A DNA stretch of 64,000 nt, from contig NZ_AP017315.1 of NCBI RefSeq assembly GCF_002355395.1, forward strand, positions 1,488,001 through 1,552,000, read 5' to 3'. This document shows positions 63,797-64,000 of the stretch, piece after piece. The first letter of the stretch is position 1. Every line of letters starts with the position of its first letter. The stretch is from Microcella alkaliphila. GTDB taxonomy: Bacteria > Actinomycetota > Actinomycetes > Actinomycetales > Microbacteriaceae. The notes beneath the pieces were generated by a model. The model was not told where the DNA came from. It made no database searches and saw only the letters and a program-made list of their open reading frames with translations. The position numbers and the translations under genes are program-made.

Positions 63797-64000
63797 CGTC
63801 AGGTCACCGGCCGAGCGATACGAAGAGGCCCGAGCGTTACGCCAGCTGCCGCGACTGCGGGCCTTCCGTGACCAGCTGACGTTCGATCTCGATCCCTTCC
63901 AGGCGGCCGCCTGTCGCACGCTGGAAGAGGGCCGCAGCGTGCTGGTTGCGGCACCCACGGGCGCCGGCAAGACGATTGTCGCGGAATTCGCCGTCTTCCT
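63789..64000 (+). CDS. DEAD/DEAH-box RNA helicase (helY-like), cut by window edge
   Basis: The first 70 residues of an SF2 helicase. It starts MTDVRSPAERYEEARAL, and FDLDPFQAAACRTLEEGRSVLVAAPTGAGKTIVAEFAV holds the Q-like region and motif I (Walker A, APTGAGKT). Position after tatC matches helY of other Actinobacteria. The rest is outside the window. Confidence 0.9.
   Translation, partial: MTDVRSPAERYEEARALRQLPRLRAFRDQLTFDLDPFQAAACRTLEEGRSVLVAAPTGAGKTIVAEFAVF

Overview
The window is 64 kb of high-GC chromosome from an actinobacterium. It most resembles Microbacteriaceae (Microbacterium, Leifsonia and relatives). The evidence is gene content and order: divergent glgC/glgM, the imuA-imuB-dnaE2 mutasome, a pafB-pafC-tatA-tatC-helicase run, tkt next to ctaB/ctaA, a Rieske-type ferredoxin inside the suf operon, and frequent GTG starts with stop/start overlaps. 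Both edges cut genes: transketolase on the left and a DEAD/DEAH helicase on the right.

Layout. 0-25.5 kb is core metabolism: tkt; heme A synthesis (ctaB, ctaA); Fe-S assembly (sufB, sufD, Rieske protein, sufC, sufT); bioY; an ABC-F protein; SURF1 with two small genes; fabG; serB; glgC and glgM with treS nearby; rpmE2; an exonuclease; a glycosyltransferase; small membrane or lipoproteins; a YbaK deacylase; a histidine phosphatase; a sirtuin; and an rRNA/tRNA methyltransferase.

25.5-31.2 kb is an accessory insertion. A decayed IS481-type transposase gene is split by an apparently intact IS256-family element (25853-27257) with a perfect 8-bp target duplication. Next to it lies a compact island (about 28.2-31.2 kb) of clearly lower GC. 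It encodes a 28-residue peptide ending in Asp-Cys-Cys-Ala-Glu-Val-Thr, a strong intergenic hairpin, a GRDP-like (glycine-rich-domain-protein-like) protein with conserved Trp-His, Cys and His-His residues, a diverged HisC/CobD-type PLP enzyme, and a MATE-like exporter. The last three overlap by stop/start codons. I read this as a candidate ribosomally made, modified and exported peptide system; it matches no RiPP class I can name and is the most interesting feature here.

31.2-39.8 kb is a galactoside utilisation operon: GH42 beta-galactosidase, two ABC permeases, a binding lipoprotein and a GH36 alpha-galactosidase. It faces a LacI-type repressor across a region holding a near-consensus promoter and two LacI-type palindromes. 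No transport ATPase is encoded, so a shared one is probably used.

39.8-54.7 kb holds a SGNH hydrolase, DNA polymerase IV, a DEAD/DEAH helicase, a D-threonine-aldolase-like enzyme, an amidotransferase, a DUF1206 protein, the SOS mutasome with a perfect LexA box, small proteins, a GNAT gene with an internal deletion and tRNA-Leu(GAG). 54.7-64 kb holds an M20 peptidase, uppP, a PAC2 protein, a HAD phosphatase, trmI, an FKBP lipoprotein, pafB, pafC, tatA, tatC and the start of a helY-like helicase, with no Pup/proteasome genes between trmI and pafB.

GC contrasts and family assignments are from reading the sequence, not from computed scores or searches.
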